Part shown: positions 1 to 7,982 of the stretch, one piece after another | How the letters are laid out: each line of letters begins with the position of its first letter | Position numbering within the stretch: position 1 is the first letter of the stretch | From: Curtobacterium sp. MCPF17_052 | GTDB taxonomy: Bacteria > Actinomycetota > Actinomycetes > Actinomycetales > Microbacteriaceae | Assembly: GCF_003234085.1 (NCBI RefSeq) | Contig: NZ_QKSD01000007.1 | Coordinates: 62,001 to 126,000, forward strand | Length of the DNA stretch: 64,000 nt | Reading direction: 5' to 3' | Notes under the pieces: model-generated | Database searches by the model: none | Told to the model about the DNA's origin: nothing | Seen by the model: only the letters and a program-made list of their open reading frames with translations | Translations under genes and position numbers: made by a program

Positions 1-106
1 CGATGTCGTCGCCTCGCTGGTTCAGTGCGGTGTCCACGTCGCTGACGAGGAGGTCGTTGCCGTAGGTGGAGAGTCCTGCCGCTGCTGCGGCGTCGCCGGT
101 TGCCAT
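1..106 (-). CDS. Partial phage structural protein (N-terminus only)
   Basis: Only the first 35 codons are inside the window; the gene continues off the left edge. It starts at the ATG at 106, preceded by a GAGG ribosome-binding sequence, 10 nt after the stop of the upstream tail protein gene on the same strand. The visible residues (MATGDAAAAAGLSTYGNDLL and onward) resemble the start of small tail-associated proteins of actinobacteriophages, but no domain can be recognised from so short a piece. Its position immediately downstream of a tail gene supports a virion structural role; this is inference. Confidence 0.6.
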   Translation of the reverse strand, partial: MATGDAAAAAGLSTYGNDLLVSDVDTALNQRGDDI

Positions 107-116
107 TTCTCGATCC

Positions 117-1538
117 TCAGTTCACGTAGTCGGTGACGGTCCCGGTGATGGAACCGATGGTCTGGCCTGTGGGGGAGTTGCCGACCGAGCCGGGCAGGAC
201 GGCCAGGAGGCTCTTCGTGACGACCTCCATGGAGTCGTCTGCGAGGTCCCACACCACGGCATCGACGTAGCCGGTCTGCACGCCGCCGTCCACCGTGGTG
301 ATGACCGCTTCCTGTCCGGGACGGGTGGTGTAGTCGGTTGCACCAGTGACCTGAAGTTGGCGCTGGCGGGTCTTCAACCGCGACAGCATGTACGCCGCCC
401 GTCCTGGTCCCGGGTAGGGGGCCTGGATCGTCTCCGGCATGTACGCCTTCGTGTAGGACGATGGCCCCGCGACGTCGCGGGCGGTCTTCTCCTTGCCGGT
501 GCCGCTCTCGGTCCAGGCGTAGTTCAAGATCACGGCGTCAGCGAAGAGCGGCAGCCCGTCCGTCTGCGTCGCGGTGCGGCTCGCGAGGTCGGTGACCCGG
601 TAGAGGCCGTATCCGTACCCGATGCGGGTCTGACCGGAGACGCGGTAGTTGTTGTCGGCCAGGTTCCAGGTGCCGTTGAGGTCCTGGAAGAGGCGTCGGC
701 CGGTCGCCTGGAGGATCGGCTGGAGGAACGCGATGCCGTTGGTGCCGGGCTGCCAGATCAGAGCGTCAGGGCTGCGATCGATGAGCGCCGTGCGGCTGGA
801 CGTGGAGAGTCCGGCCACATCGTCCCAGTCGTAGTTGTAGGCGGCCGTGTCGGCGGTGTTGCCGTCGAAGTAGGCCAGCGCGGTGCCGTTCGTGTCGAGA
901 CCGTTGCCCTCCACCAGCATCACCGAGTCGTAGTAGACCGAGTTGTCGGCCGAGTTCGTCGCGCCGTTCATCAGTCGCACTTCGGTGTCCGTCGACCCAG
1001 CAGGGACGGTGAACGTCATGGTCAACTTGGTCGTCGTGCTGGCAGTGTTCGGGGCCTGATTCGATCGGGCGATGACCATCTCAACGCCGTTAACCGTGGC
1101 GACAGCGCGAAGACGGCGGGAGTCGCCGTCCAGGCTGCCGGTCTGGGCCGTTCCAATGCGGATGTAGGCGGTCATCGTGTACTGCTGGCCGACCGAGAGG
1201 CTGACCGGGAGGATCGCGTAGGCGGCACCGGTGTTGTTCGGCTGGATGCGGAGGGAGTAGGACCCCTGCTGTGCCCCGTAGGTACTGATGGAGAGGTCAG
1301 CACGCGCCGACACCCAGACGCCGGAGGAGACCTCGAACGACCCACCCGGAATCATGTTCTGGACGTCCCGGTACGTGGTGAACGAGGTGTCAGGACCGGA
1401 GGCCAAAGCGACGTTGGTTGAGGCCCCCAACGCCTTGGTGAGCACCGCCTGGCAGAGGCTGCGGACGGACCCCTGGGATGTTGCGTAGTTGATCGGTGCG
1501 GCAGGGCTGTAGTCCTGCACCAGGGCTTCGTCGTTCAC
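117..1538 (-). CDS. Phage minor tail protein, probably 5'-truncated
   Basis: Long open frame of 473 residues from a GTG. The N-terminal stretch with NDEALVQDYSP and a following helix resembles the middle of siphovirus minor tail proteins; residues about 60-230 look like a beta-rich carbohydrate-binding module (Phe/Trp/Tyr-rich strands, a DSVMLVEG-type end), and the C-terminal half looks like a tail baseplate or receptor-binding segment. The GTG at 1538 has no ribosome binding site, and the frame stays open upstream to the TAA of the HNH gene (1611-1613), with plausible family-like residues (YHSEVGINLV) just before it. I infer that the original 5' part has been deleted and that the product, if made, is a fragment. 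Part of the prophage at the left of the window. Confidence 0.7.
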   Translation of the reverse strand: MNDEALVQDYSPAAPINYATSQGSVRSLCQAVLTKALGASTNVALASGPDTSFTTYRDVQNMIPGGSFEVSSGVWVSARADLSISTYGAQQGSYSLRIQPNNTGAAYAILPVSLSVGQQYTMTAYIRIGTAQTGSLDGDSRRLRAVATVNGVEMVIARSNQAPNTASTTTKLTMTFTVPAGSTDTEVRLMNGATNSADNSVYYDSVMLVEGNGLDTNGTALAYFDGNTADTAAYNYDWDDVAGLSTSSRTALIDRSPDALIWQPGTNGIAFLQPILQATGRRLFQDLNGTWNLADNNYRVSGQTRIGYGYGLYRVTDLASRTATQTDGLPLFADAVILNYAWTESGTGKEKTARDVAGPSSYTKAYMPETIQAPYPGPGRAAYMLSRLKTRQRQLQVTGATDYTTRPGQEAVITTVDGGVQTGYVDAVVWDLADDSMEVVTKSLLAVLPGSVGNSPTGQTIGSITGTVTDYVN

Positions 1539-1610
1539 GAGGTTGATGCCGACTTCAGAGTGGTACTGACAAACGGAAAAGACCGTCAGTATTCTCGGAT
1601 TGCATTGTTG

Positions 1611-1913
1611 TTACCATTCGCGAAGTCCTTGTGCTGCATTCTTCTTCGCGCGCTTCATTGCGTTGAGTCGGGCGATGGAGATGCGTCCGCCCTCGGCCCT
1701 GTTGCAACTACGGTGGCTCGGCTGAAGCAGATGGGGTGGGTAGTCCAGGCCCTCAGGCCAGCGGTCCAACGGCACCGTGTGGTCTACATCCCACGGGGTG
1801 CCTGGCAGCACCGGCTTGGCGCACTTGGAGCAGGGGGCGGGCAGCGTGGGGGCCAGGCGTGCGCGTGCACGTCGGCTGCCGCCGTTGGCCCAGGCTGCGT
1901 GGTGCCTAGACAT
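1611..1913 (-). CDS. Phage HNH endonuclease
   Basis: Small nuclease of 100 residues. Visible motifs: a first zinc knuckle CSKC (about residues 28-31), the HNH core DVDHTVPLD (about 42-50) and a second half QPSHRSCNRAEGG carrying the H-N pair, followed by a basic Lys/Arg-rich tail. In tailed phages such small HNH proteins normally sit beside terminase genes and assist DNA packaging. Here the next gene downstream is a tail gene and no terminase is seen, which suggests loss of the head module between them. The start ATG overlaps the end of the upstream gene by 8 nt. Assignment as HNH family is secure; the packaging role is inferred from the family. Confidence 0.85.
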   Translation of the reverse strand: MSRHHAAWANGGSRRARARLAPTLPAPCSKCAKPVLPGTPWDVDHTVPLDRWPEGLDYPPHLLQPSHRSCNRAEGGRISIARLNAMKRAKKNAAQGLREW

Positions 1914-2139
1914 CCAGCATCAGGAGGCGGAAGGCCTCGAAGTCCTCACGGTCTTCCTCACGCAGAACCCACTCATCTGCTGGTCGCTGACGCTGGGTGT
2001 CGGAGGCGTACATCCAGGCCCACGTGAACTGGTCTCGCTGGGCTGCTGAGAGGCTGGAGATAGCAGTGGCGAGGTTGGTAGGCACTTCACCGAATCGATC
2101 CGTGAGAGCGGCCTGTAGCGCCTGCGTGACGATTGCCAT
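1906..2139 (-). CDS. Small phage protein of unknown function
   Basis: A 77-residue acidic protein starting at the ATG that overlaps the upstream stop codon as ATGA (2137-2141), which fixes the start. The sequence begins MAIVTQALQAALTDRFGEVP and is rich in Asp, Glu, Gln and Trp; the C-terminal third looks alpha-helical. No known domain is recognised. It is translationally coupled to the 43-residue gene before it and overlaps the HNH nuclease gene after it, so all three are likely co-transcribed. Confidence 0.65.
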   Translation of the reverse strand: MAIVTQALQAALTDRFGEVPTNLATAISSLSAAQRDQFTWAWMYASDTQRQRPADEWVLREEDREDFEAFRLLMLDV

Positions 2140-2270
2140 CAGTTGTCCTTCTGGTCCAGTGCGCGGCGTTCCTCGATGATGCGGGCCATCAAGTTCCACG
2201 CGTGCGCTACTTCCTCCGCGGTGAGGCGTCGCTGCTCATTTCGAGAACTGAACGTTGTGTTCCACCACAT
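2139..2270 (-). CDS. Very small phage protein (43 aa)
   Basis: An ATG at 2270 follows a good ribosome binding site (GGAAGG, about 7 nt upstream). The 43-residue product (MWWNTTFSSRNEQRRLTAEE and onward) is charged and mostly helical, with a basic middle and an acidic/basic end. The stop codon overlaps the next start as ATGA, a strong sign of real translation. No family recognised. Confidence 0.6.
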   Translation of the reverse strand: MWWNTTFSSRNEQRRLTAEEVAHAWNLMARIIEERRALDQKDN

Positions 2271-2339
2271 GGTGCTTCCTTCCGATTGACTGCCTGGTCT
2301 ACGGATTACTATCGGCAGCCAGCGTGCCGAACAGAACAA

Positions 2340-2369
2340 CGCCCCCACCTGCTGCCACAGATGGGGGCG
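2340..2369 (-). terminator. Rho-independent terminator of the HTH protein gene
   Basis: Inverted repeat of 11 bp with one G-U type mismatch (2340-2350 with 2359-2369, core gcccccac / atgggggc). Read on the minus strand it is followed by a T-rich run (ttgttctgttc), as expected for a terminator. It lies about 70 nt past the stop of the minus-strand gene at 2438 and before the next small gene. Confidence 0.7.
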
Positions 2370-2437
2370 ATGCGCTCTAACCAGGCATGGAAGGAGCGGG
2401 ACAATCCTATTAGAAGGCCGTGCGTTCTGCTTTTGAG

Positions 2438-3502
2438 TCAGACCAGCATGAGCATTTTGCTCCAGTAGTCAGGGTCGGACGTATTCAGCATCGCGACAGC
2501 CTCATCCAGGGTGGCCGCGTTGTACATCTCTGGATCGAGAACTACGCGACGATTGTTGAAGTGAGGCTCAGTTTCATTAGTGGTATCTACTGGCTCAGAC
2601 TGCGGGACAATTTCCTCGGATTCTTCTTTTGACTTAGTTGTCCCAGGGTTTGAGCCACGCTGAGCACGGAGCCGCTTGATGGTGGACACGCTGGTCTCCA
2701 GTGCCTCGGCCTGCTGAGCGATCGTCATTCCGTCCATGCCATCCAGCATCGACGGGTGCAGGCTGCGGGTGCGCTTGCCTGCCTCAGCCCCAGTGGTGTC
2801 GAAGTCCAGTTCTCGAAGTCGGCGCTGGAACGTCTTCGCGCTGTGCCGGACCTGCTTGGTGTCCCAGTCCCAGGACGCCAGCCGCTCAGCCGCTTGAGTC
2901 AGGGTCAGCCCACGGAGTTGGTCCAGGTACGGGCGCACCATGTCCACGGTCACGGTGGGCTGCCTCGGAGCGTGGCTCTGACCGCCCCTGACGGCCGCGT
3001 AGCGGCGCTTCAGCGACTCCTCTGCATGCCACTCCATCCAGTGCTCACCGGACCACTCAGCGACCCGCTGGACGATGCGCTCCATCTGCGCCACCTTCAC
3101 CTTGCGGTAGAGGCGCGGGCGCTTCTCATCCGTGTGGTCCAAGTGGTCTGCTGCGTAGGTCAGCGTGTAGTCCCACAGGTGTCCCGCCACGACTGCGTTA
3201 TCCATGTAGGTCCAGTGGTTGGTCCACGCCACACGATGCGTTTCAGGGTCACGCCACTGCGTGTTGAGGCCGTAGCGGTTCCTGACTGCGAGAGCGGCGC
3301 TTGACAGGTGCGAGACCCAGCGAGACTCCCACGAGTCCTCAGCGACCAGCACACGCCCCTTGCCGGTGCGAGTCTTCCCGTCAGCATCAACGGCATACGT
3401 CGTCACACGCTTCTCAGCCTGTGGGTTCTCTGGTGCCTCAGGTACCTTCCCCCAGGCGAAGGCCTCAGGTACTACCTGGGAAAGGTTATGCAAGTTGTCC
3501 AT
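2438..3502 (-). CDS. Phage protein with C-terminal helix-turn-helix, function unknown
   Basis: 354 residues from the ATG at 3502, chosen because it has an AAGGAG site about 11 nt upstream; an in-frame upstream ATG at 3550 has none. The N-terminal part (residues about 20-190) is rich in Trp, His and Arg and has no recognised fold. From about 195 there are two HTH-like segments; the clearest is GMTIAQQAEALETSVSTIKR, typical of small phage DNA-binding domains, followed by an acidic low-complexity linker and a short helical tail. Position in the early/regulatory part of the prophage suggests a replication or control role; this is inference. The gene is less GC-rich than the chromosome. Confidence 0.65.
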   Translation of the reverse strand: MDNLHNLSQVVPEAFAWGKVPEAPENPQAEKRVTTYAVDADGKTRTGKGRVLVAEDSWESRWVSHLSSAALAVRNRYGLNTQWRDPETHRVAWTNHWTYMDNAVVAGHLWDYTLTYAADHLDHTDEKRPRLYRKVKVAQMERIVQRVAEWSGEHWMEWHAEESLKRRYAAVRGGQSHAPRQPTVTVDMVRPYLDQLRGLTLTQAAERLASWDWDTKQVRHSAKTFQRRLRELDFDTTGAEAGKRTRSLHPSMLDGMDGMTIAQQAEALETSVSTIKRLRAQRGSNPGTTKSKEESEEIVPQSEPVDTTNETEPHFNNRRVVLDPEMYNAATLDEAVAMLNTSDPDYWSKMLMLV

Positions 3503-3550
3503 GGGTTTGGACCACTCCTTCAGTCGGGATACCGACAGTGTGGACCACAC

Positions 3551-3587
3551 GATGCATCTTCGCTTGCGAATTCAAATCATGATTTGA
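3551..3587. promoter_or_regulatory. Cluster of three dyads upstream of the HTH gene (candidate operators)
   Basis: Three adjacent inverted repeats lie 50-85 nt upstream of the start at 3502: gatgcatc (3551-3558), ttcgcttgcgaa (3559-3570) and the perfect 16-bp palindrome tcaaatcatgatttga (3572-3587). The AT-rich 16-mer is striking in this GC-rich DNA. Such dyads are usual binding sites for phage repressor or activator proteins; no partner protein is proven here. Confidence 0.5.
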
Positions 3588-3607
3588 GCCGCATGTGGGC
3601 AAAGGGA

Positions 3608-3640
3608 AGGCCCCACCGGAAGGAGTCACCGGTGGGGCCT
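3608..3640 (-). terminator. Strong terminator downstream of the zinc-ribbon gene
   Basis: Perfect 12-bp stem (3608-3619 aggccccaccgg paired with 3629-3640) around a 9-nt loop. On the minus strand it is followed by ttccctttg. It closes the minus-strand transcript that runs from the recombinase through the small genes to 3663, and separates it from the HTH gene. Confidence 0.8.
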
Positions 3641-3662
3641 GTTGAAGTATCCCGACTTCACG

Positions 3663-3908
3663 TCACACAGTAGCGTCTAGGTCCGACTTCCGCTCGTGGA
3701 TACGGTTAGCAACTTGCGCCATCTGGATGCCGTACGCGGGGTCTGTTGCAAATGCGACACGGGCTGCGTCAACAATGACACGGAACGATTCCAGACGCTT
3801 GGCTCGCCGGATGCCTGCTGCGTGGTCGCACCCACACGACTTGGACCGGAGGAGGTTGGACTGATGTCTCCACACCAGGTAGCGGCACTTCGGGCAGGCC
3901 ACGCGCAT
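3663..3908 (-). CDS. Small phage zinc-ribbon protein
   Basis: 81 residues from the ATG at 3908, which has an AGAAGG ribosome binding site at proper distance. A CPKC pair (residues 6-9) and a CGC segment about 20 residues on suggest a zinc-binding knuckle, followed by basic helices (GIRRAKRLESFRVIVDAARV). The frame extends upstream to an ATG at 3992, which would add a hydrophobic segment (MTSVLAVGTVVGAGFVVVS) that could be a membrane anchor but has no ribosome binding site; either start is possible. Function unknown, perhaps nucleic-acid binding. Confidence 0.55.
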   Translation of the reverse strand: MRVACPKCRYLVWRHQSNLLRSKSCGCDHAAGIRRAKRLESFRVIVDAARVAFATDPAYGIQMAQVANRIHERKSDLDATV

Positions 3909-3998
3909 CTTGCCTTCTCGTCGCTCTGTGCTCACCACGACGAATCCAGCGCCCACCACCGTGCCGACAGCAAGTACAGAAGTCATGCCCACATTGTT

Positions 3999-4202
3999 TC
4001 AGTCGAGCGAGTCAGGGAAATCCTGAAACTCAGGGCCATCGAATGGGTCGGCCGGAGTGTGCGTTTCATGGTCATGGTCAAACCCCTTCTGGCGCACGAG
4101 GTCCACATCCGGATCGACGTGAATGTAGCGCCGACACTCGATGCACCAGGCTGCTACCCAAGGACCGGGGAAGTCGTTGAAGGTGGTGACGTACGTGGTC
4201 AT
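3999..4202 (-). CDS. Small acidic phage protein with CxxC
   Basis: 67 residues, strongly acidic, rich in Asp, His and Pro. It has one CIEC pair (about residues 20-23) in an aromatic context (PWVAAWCIECRRYIHVDP), suggesting a small metal-binding or structural protein. It follows the membrane protein gene by 9 nt and precedes the zinc-ribbon gene, all on the minus strand. No recognised family. Confidence 0.55.
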   Translation of the reverse strand: MTTYVTTFNDFPGPWVAAWCIECRRYIHVDPDVDLVRQKGFDHDHETHTPADPFDGPEFQDFPDSLD

Positions 4203-4211
4203 GGCGGGAGG

Positions 4212-4373
4212 CTACTTGACGGTCGAGTACGCGCATCCTGACGTGTACGGGCACTCACGGGGCTTCTCGTGCTTGGCGCTGGTGCCGCTGACGACGGTGC
4301 CCACCACGATGATGAGGACGCCGACGATGACGACGAGCGCCAGGGCGACCTTGGTCCGGTTGTATTCGTTCAT
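4212..4373 (-). CDS. Small single-span membrane protein (53 aa)
   Basis: The ATG at 4373 overlaps the recombinase stop as ATGA and has an AGGAG site upstream within the recombinase gene. After a short charged start (MNEYNRTK) there is a strongly hydrophobic segment of about 20 residues (VALALVVIVGVLIIVVGTVV), then a short tail with two cysteines (CPYTSGC). The coupled start and typical membrane segment support a real gene. Role unknown; small membrane proteins next to integrases are common in prophages. Confidence 0.65.
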   Translation of the reverse strand: MNEYNRTKVALALVVIVGVLIIVVGTVVSGTSAKHEKPRECPYTSGCAYSTVK

Positions 4374-5779
4374 GCTGCTTCTCCTGAGTTGAGTGTGGTG
4401 ACGACCCGGTGAGCGACGACCACACGGTCTTCGGTCCGGCCGGGGTTGACGGTGACGTGTACGAGCAACTGGATGAGTTCGCGGTGCCGGTGCAGGCTGA
4501 GGCTGGCCACACGTTCGGTGAGGGCGCGCTTGACGACAGCGGACCTACCGAGGTCAGCGTTGTGCCCGTCGAACAGGTGCGCCTTCAATCCGGACAGCAC
4601 TTCGGCAGCCACGGAGGACTGCGCCAGGTGGTCCCGGCGCGCAACCAAGCGCCGTTCCTCGTCCTTCAACCGTTGGAGGGCTGGGCGTTCTGCGGCGGCG
4701 TCTGCCAGCCCTTCCCGGACTAGGCTCATGATCCCCTCACGCTGCTTCTGCACGCGGCTGAGGGCGGCGCTGACGGCCTCCAGGCTGTCGTCCTCATCCG
4801 TGGTCGCGGGGAGGATGGCCGAGGGTCCAAGGAGAAGGGCTCCGGTGACCTCATTCATGACGATCCGTTCGAGTATCGGCTTGTTGATGCTGGGGTGGGA
4901 CGCATCGGCCCGGCACCGGTATGACCGCATGAACGTCATCCGGCTGCCGCACACACCGCAGAACGTGATGCCGCTGAGAAGGTGGCGGACCTCGGCTCCC
5001 GGACTCGTCTTGCGTGTGGGGTCGGCCAGGATGTCGTTGGCGCGTGCGAAGAGGTCGGCGTCCACGATCGGGAGCAGGGTCGTGCTCTTGGTCCACGTCC
5101 CCAGGTGCGAAACCTCCCCTACATAGGAGCGGTTCACAAGCGTGTCCCGCACTCGACGCGGGGACCACCGCTCTGACCCGGTAGTGGGAGTCCGGCCCTC
5201 ACGGTTGAGCGTCTGGGCGATGTCGCGGACCGACCCACGCTCGACCAGGGACTGGAACATGAACTGGACGATCGCTGCTTCCTCTGGGCGGGGCGTCACG
5301 TTGTCTGGCTCGTAGCCGTAGCGGCGTCGTCCCGGGACTGGGCGTCCCTGTGCTGCCCGGTACTCGTTGGCTCGCTTCTGACGCTCGCTCTTACGGCGGA
5401 CCTCGAACCGGGCCATGCCAGCGAGCATCGTGGCGCGGAACTCACCGTCAGCACTGGACAGGTCGATTTCGCCATCCACCGTGACGACGGCAAGGCCCGA
5501 CTCAATGAGGGTCAGGAGGTCACGCTGAGAGCGGAGGAGACGGTCCAGGTCCACGGCAACTACATGGGTGATGCGGCCCCGCTCAGCGTCCTGGAGCATG
5601 CGCGCCCAGGCACTCTTGGGACCACGGTCCTTGGACGCGCTCTGGCCGTCGTCGGCGTAGACGTCCACGACGTCCCAACCACGGGACAGTGCCATGGCCT
5701 CTGTGCGGGCCTGCTGGCGTTCGATGCCTTCCTGGTGTTCGACGGACTGCCGGAGGTACAGCGCTGCTCTGGGGATCAC
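4370..5779 (-). CDS. Large serine recombinase (prophage integrase)
   Basis: 469 residues. The N-terminal resolvase domain starts RAALYLRQS with the catalytic Ser, followed by ERQ, the YADDGQSAS region and a conserved [19 protein letters not shown] stretch. A recombinase domain follows (GRRRYGYE, about residues 155-250), then a zinc ribbon (FCGVCGSRM then YRCRA, about 285-315) and a C-terminal coiled coil typical of large serine integrases. It catalyses site-specific integration and excision of the phage. The start is uncertain: GTG at 5779 gives a canonical N-terminus; GTG at 5821 is also in frame; neither has a clear ribosome binding site. The gene reads away from the attachment junction in dprA, about 50 nt beyond its start. 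Confidence 0.92.
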   Translation of the reverse strand: MIPRAALYLRQSVEHQEGIERQQARTEAMALSRGWDVVDVYADDGQSASKDRGPKSAWARMLQDAERGRITHVVAVDLDRLLRSQRDLLTLIESGLAVVTVDGEIDLSSADGEFRATMLAGMARFEVRRKSERQKRANEYRAAQGRPVPGRRRYGYEPDNVTPRPEEAAIVQFMFQSLVERGSVRDIAQTLNREGRTPTTGSERWSPRRVRDTLVNRSYVGEVSHLGTWTKSTTLLPIVDADLFARANDILADPTRKTSPGAEVRHLLSGITFCGVCGSRMTFMRSYRCRADASHPSINKPILERIVMNEVTGALLLGPSAILPATTDEDDSLEAVSAALSRVQKQREGIMSLVREGLADAAAERPALQRLKDEERRLVARRDHLAQSSVAAEVLSGLKAHLFDGHNADLGRSAVVKRALTERVASLSLHRHRELIQLLVHVTVNPGRTEDRVVVAHRVVTTLNSGEAA

Positions 5780-5821
5780 TCCAGTGCCTACAAGGGTGGA
5801 GCGAGGTTCGGTCAGGGTCAC

Positions 5822-5850
5822 GCATGCATTCGAGCGTTTCTGGCCCGCAA
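5822..5850. other. Prophage-chromosome junction (attachment site) inside dprA
   Basis: To the left is the phage integrase region; to the right the DprA reading frame starts abruptly at [12 protein letters not shown], a conserved part of the DprA Rossmann fold. The switch therefore lies near 5822-5850. The exact crossover core cannot be defined without the other junction, which is outside the window. Serine integrases normally recombine attP beside the integrase gene with a short chromosomal attB, as seen here. Confidence 0.7.
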
Positions 5851-6304
5851 CCGGTTGATCGCGGCCCTCGCGACCACGACCGTGATCGTCGAGGCCGGAG
5901 CCCGGTCCGGCGCGCTCAACACCGCGAACCACGCCGGACAGCTCGGACGGCCGGTGTTCGCCGTGCCCGGCCCGTACTCGTCGCCCGCGTCGGTCGGATG
6001 TCACCGACTGATCGCGGACCGGCGGGCCGAGCTCGTGGTGCAGCCCCGCGACCCGGCGGAGACGGCAGTGCGCCTGTGCTCCGGGGAGCGGATCGTCGCT
6101 GGGGCGGAGGTCCCGATCGCGGGCGCGCGGATCGACCCGGAGGTGCTGCGCGTGGTCGACGCCCTCACTCCGCGTCGGCCGACACCGGTGGACGAGGTGG
6201 CTCGGCGGTCGGGGTTGTCCCTCGTCGACACCACGGACGCCCTCGCGCTGGCGGAGTTGCAGGGTCTGGTGCAGCACGGCCCCGGCGGATGGACGACGAC
6301 GTGA
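5834..6304 (+). pseudogene. dprA: dprA (smf) C-terminal fragment, split by prophage
   Basis: The frame from 5834 encodes about 156 residues matching the C-terminal part of DNA-processing protein Dpr[32 protein letters not shown], the [16 protein letters not shown] loop and GCHRLI, then a winged-helix domain (about residues 90-150). DprA loads RecA on incoming single-stranded DNA during transformation. The N-terminal SAM-like and first Rossmann parts are missing here and presumably lie at the other prophage end. No plausible start codon or ribosome binding site precedes the fragment, so I treat it as inactive while the phage is integrated. xerC follows 71 nt downstream. Confidence 0.85.
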
Positions 6305-6375
6305 CACGGGGGCGGGACGGGTCGGGTGCGGGCGCGTCGATGCGCGAGCCCGCCCGGCACGCCTACCCTGGCGTC

Positions 6376-7380
6376 ATGCGGGACACCGAGGGCGACCGGG
6401 AGCGACAGCGCGGCATGCTCGGCGACGTCGTCCGGGTGTTCCTGGACCACTGTCGGCACGGCCGGGGCCTCAGCGAGCAGACCGTCCGGGCGTACCGCGC
6501 CGACCTCGACGACCTCGTGGCGTTCGCCGCCGAGCGGCAGGTCGTCTCGGCGGCGGGTCTCACGCTCGAGGTCCTCCGCGACTGGCTCTGGGCAGCGACG
6601 GAGCGCGGCCTCGCGCGGTCGACGATCGCCCGACGCAGCGCCTCGGTCCGGGCCTTCACCCGATGGGCGAGCGAGACCGGAGTCCTGACGGTGGACCCGG
6701 GTGTCCGGCTCCGGGCTCCGAAGGGTGCCGCGCACCTGCCCCGGGTCGTCGCGCGGGACCAGGTGCGCTCGATGCTCGATGGCCTCACGGTCCGTGCCGC
6801 GGACGACGATCCGGCAGCGCTCCGCGACCGTGCCGTGGTCGAACTGCTCTACGCCGCCGGCATCCGGGTGAGCGAACTCGTGGGGCTCGACCTCGGGGAC
6901 GTCGACCGGACCCGGCTGACCGTCCGCGTGCTCGGCAAGGGCGGCAAGGAGCGGGTCGTGCCGTTCGGTGTCCCGGCACACGACGCCCTCGAAGCGTGGC
7001 TCGACCGCGGACGCCCGGCACTCGCTGCAGCGGCAGCCGGAGCCGTGGGAGCACCCGGAGCAGCGGGCGCAGTCGGAGCCGCACACGGTCCCGGTTCGGC
7101 GGGCACCGCCCTGTTCCTCGGCGACCGGGGCGCCCGACTCGGCACCCGGAGCGCCTACCGTGTCGTCGCCCGGCTCCTCGAGGCGCTGCCCGGCGAGGGC
7201 CCGAGCGGACCGCACACCTTCCGGCACACCGCGGCGACGCACCTGCTCGACGGGGGAGCGGACCTCCGCGCCGTGCAAGAGCTCCTCGGGCACGCGAGCC
7301 TCGGCACGACGCAGATCTACACCCACGTCTCGTCGGCCCGGCTCCGCGAGGTCTACCGCACCGCTCACCCCCGCGCCTGA
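6376..7380 (+). CDS. xerC: Tyrosine recombinase XerC
   Basis: 334 residues. N-terminal SAM-like core-binding domain (about 10-95), then the catalytic domain with Arg in AAGIRVSEL, Lys in [17 protein letters not shown], the [15 protein letters not shown] box and the Tyr nucleophile. XerC with XerD resolves chromosome dimers at dif. The start follows a TACCCT -10 box (6363-6368) by 7 nt, so the mRNA is probably leaderless. Odd: an Ala/Gly-rich insert of about 30 residues ([20 protein letters not shown]) lies between the Lys region and the HxxR box, where homologues have a short loop. The 3' end overlaps the convergent M23 peptidase gene by 16 nt. Confidence 0.93.
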   Translation: MRDTEGDRERQRGMLGDVVRVFLDHCRHGRGLSEQTVRAYRADLDDLVAFAAERQVVSAAGLTLEVLRDWLWAATERGLARSTIARRSASVRAFTRWASETGVLTVDPGVRLRAPKGAAHLPRVVARDQVRSMLDGLTVRAADDDPAALRDRAVVELLYAAGIRVSELVGLDLGDVDRTRLTVRVLGKGGKERVVPFGVPAHDALEAWLDRGRPALAAAAAGAVGAPGAAGAVGAAHGPGSAGTALFLGDRGARLGTRSAYRVVARLLEALPGEGPSGPHTFRHTAATHLLDGGADLRAVQELLGHASLGTTQIYTHVSSARLREVYRTAHPRA

Positions 7381-7934
7381 GGGTCCGGCAGCAGCACCGG
7401 CCACGCGGGCCTCGGCAGCAGCGGCAACGGGTCGACGTACGCGCCGTCGACCCGGGCACCGAGATGCAGGCACGGCGTCGCCCGCGGGCAGTGTCCGGCA
7501 CCGACCGTCCCGACTCGATCGCCCCGACGGACGGGCGTCCCCGCCGACACCGACGGCACGACCGGGTCGAGCGTGCTCACCAGCCCGCCGCCGTGGTCGA
7601 TCGTGACGACCGTCCGTCCGCCGACCTGCCCGGCGAACGCCACCGTCCCGTCCGCTGGTGCGTTCACCGGGGTGCCGGGTGGGGCCGGGACGTCGAGCCC
7701 ACGGTGGCCCGGCCCGTAGTCGGTGGCGGGAGCGTCCCACGGCCGGAGGACGACCCGGGTCGTCGTCGGCCACGTCCACGGTGCCGGTGACCGGTGGGCC
7801 GCGTGCTGCGCCGGATCCGATGCGGCGGCGGTCCCGGCGACGAGTACCAGCAGGACGACCAGCACCGCTGTCACCAGCACCGCCAGCACCGCCAGTGCCG
7901 CCGGTACCGCCAGTACCGCCCTGCTCGGAAGCAC
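7365..7934 (-). CDS. M23 family metallopeptidase (LytM domain), secreted
   Basis: 189 residues from a GTG at 7934. A long hydrophobic signal/anchor (about residues 5-35, [18 protein letters not shown]) precedes the LytM domain: [15 protein letters not shown] gives the first zinc His and Asp, VVTIDHGGG the central strand, and [16 protein letters not shown] the last zinc His. The usual HxH is CxH here, as in a common actinobacterial subgroup with a CLHWG-like motif, so cleavage activity is uncertain. Likely acts on, or activates hydrolases of, peptidoglycan outside the membrane. The frame stays open upstream to an ATG at 8072, but that part is the translation of a 15-bp tandem repeat, so I prefer the internal start. 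Confidence 0.75.
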   Translation of the reverse strand: MLPSRAVLAVPAALAVLAVLVTAVLVVLLVLVAGTAAASDPAQHAAHRSPAPWTWPTTTRVVLRPWDAPATDYGPGHRGLDVPAPPGTPVNAPADGTVAFAGQVGGRTVVTIDHGGGLVSTLDPVVPSVSAGTPVRRGDRVGTVGAGHCPRATPCLHLGARVDGAYVDPLPLLPRPAWPVLLPDPQARG

Positions 7935-7982
7935 CGGACCCGCCCGGACCCCCGTCCGCCATGCCGCGTCGCACCGACCCGT

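Noticed and set aside
66..1421. Long plus-strand frame opposite the tail protein gene
   Set aside because: Arg/Val/Gly-rich shadow translation without any domain; the minus-strand frame has clear phage-tail character.
7365..7934. Loss of the HxH motif in the M23 peptidase as evidence of decay
   Set aside because: The CxH form is common to a whole actinobacterial subgroup with similar GHC...CLHxG sequence, so it is not specific damage here.
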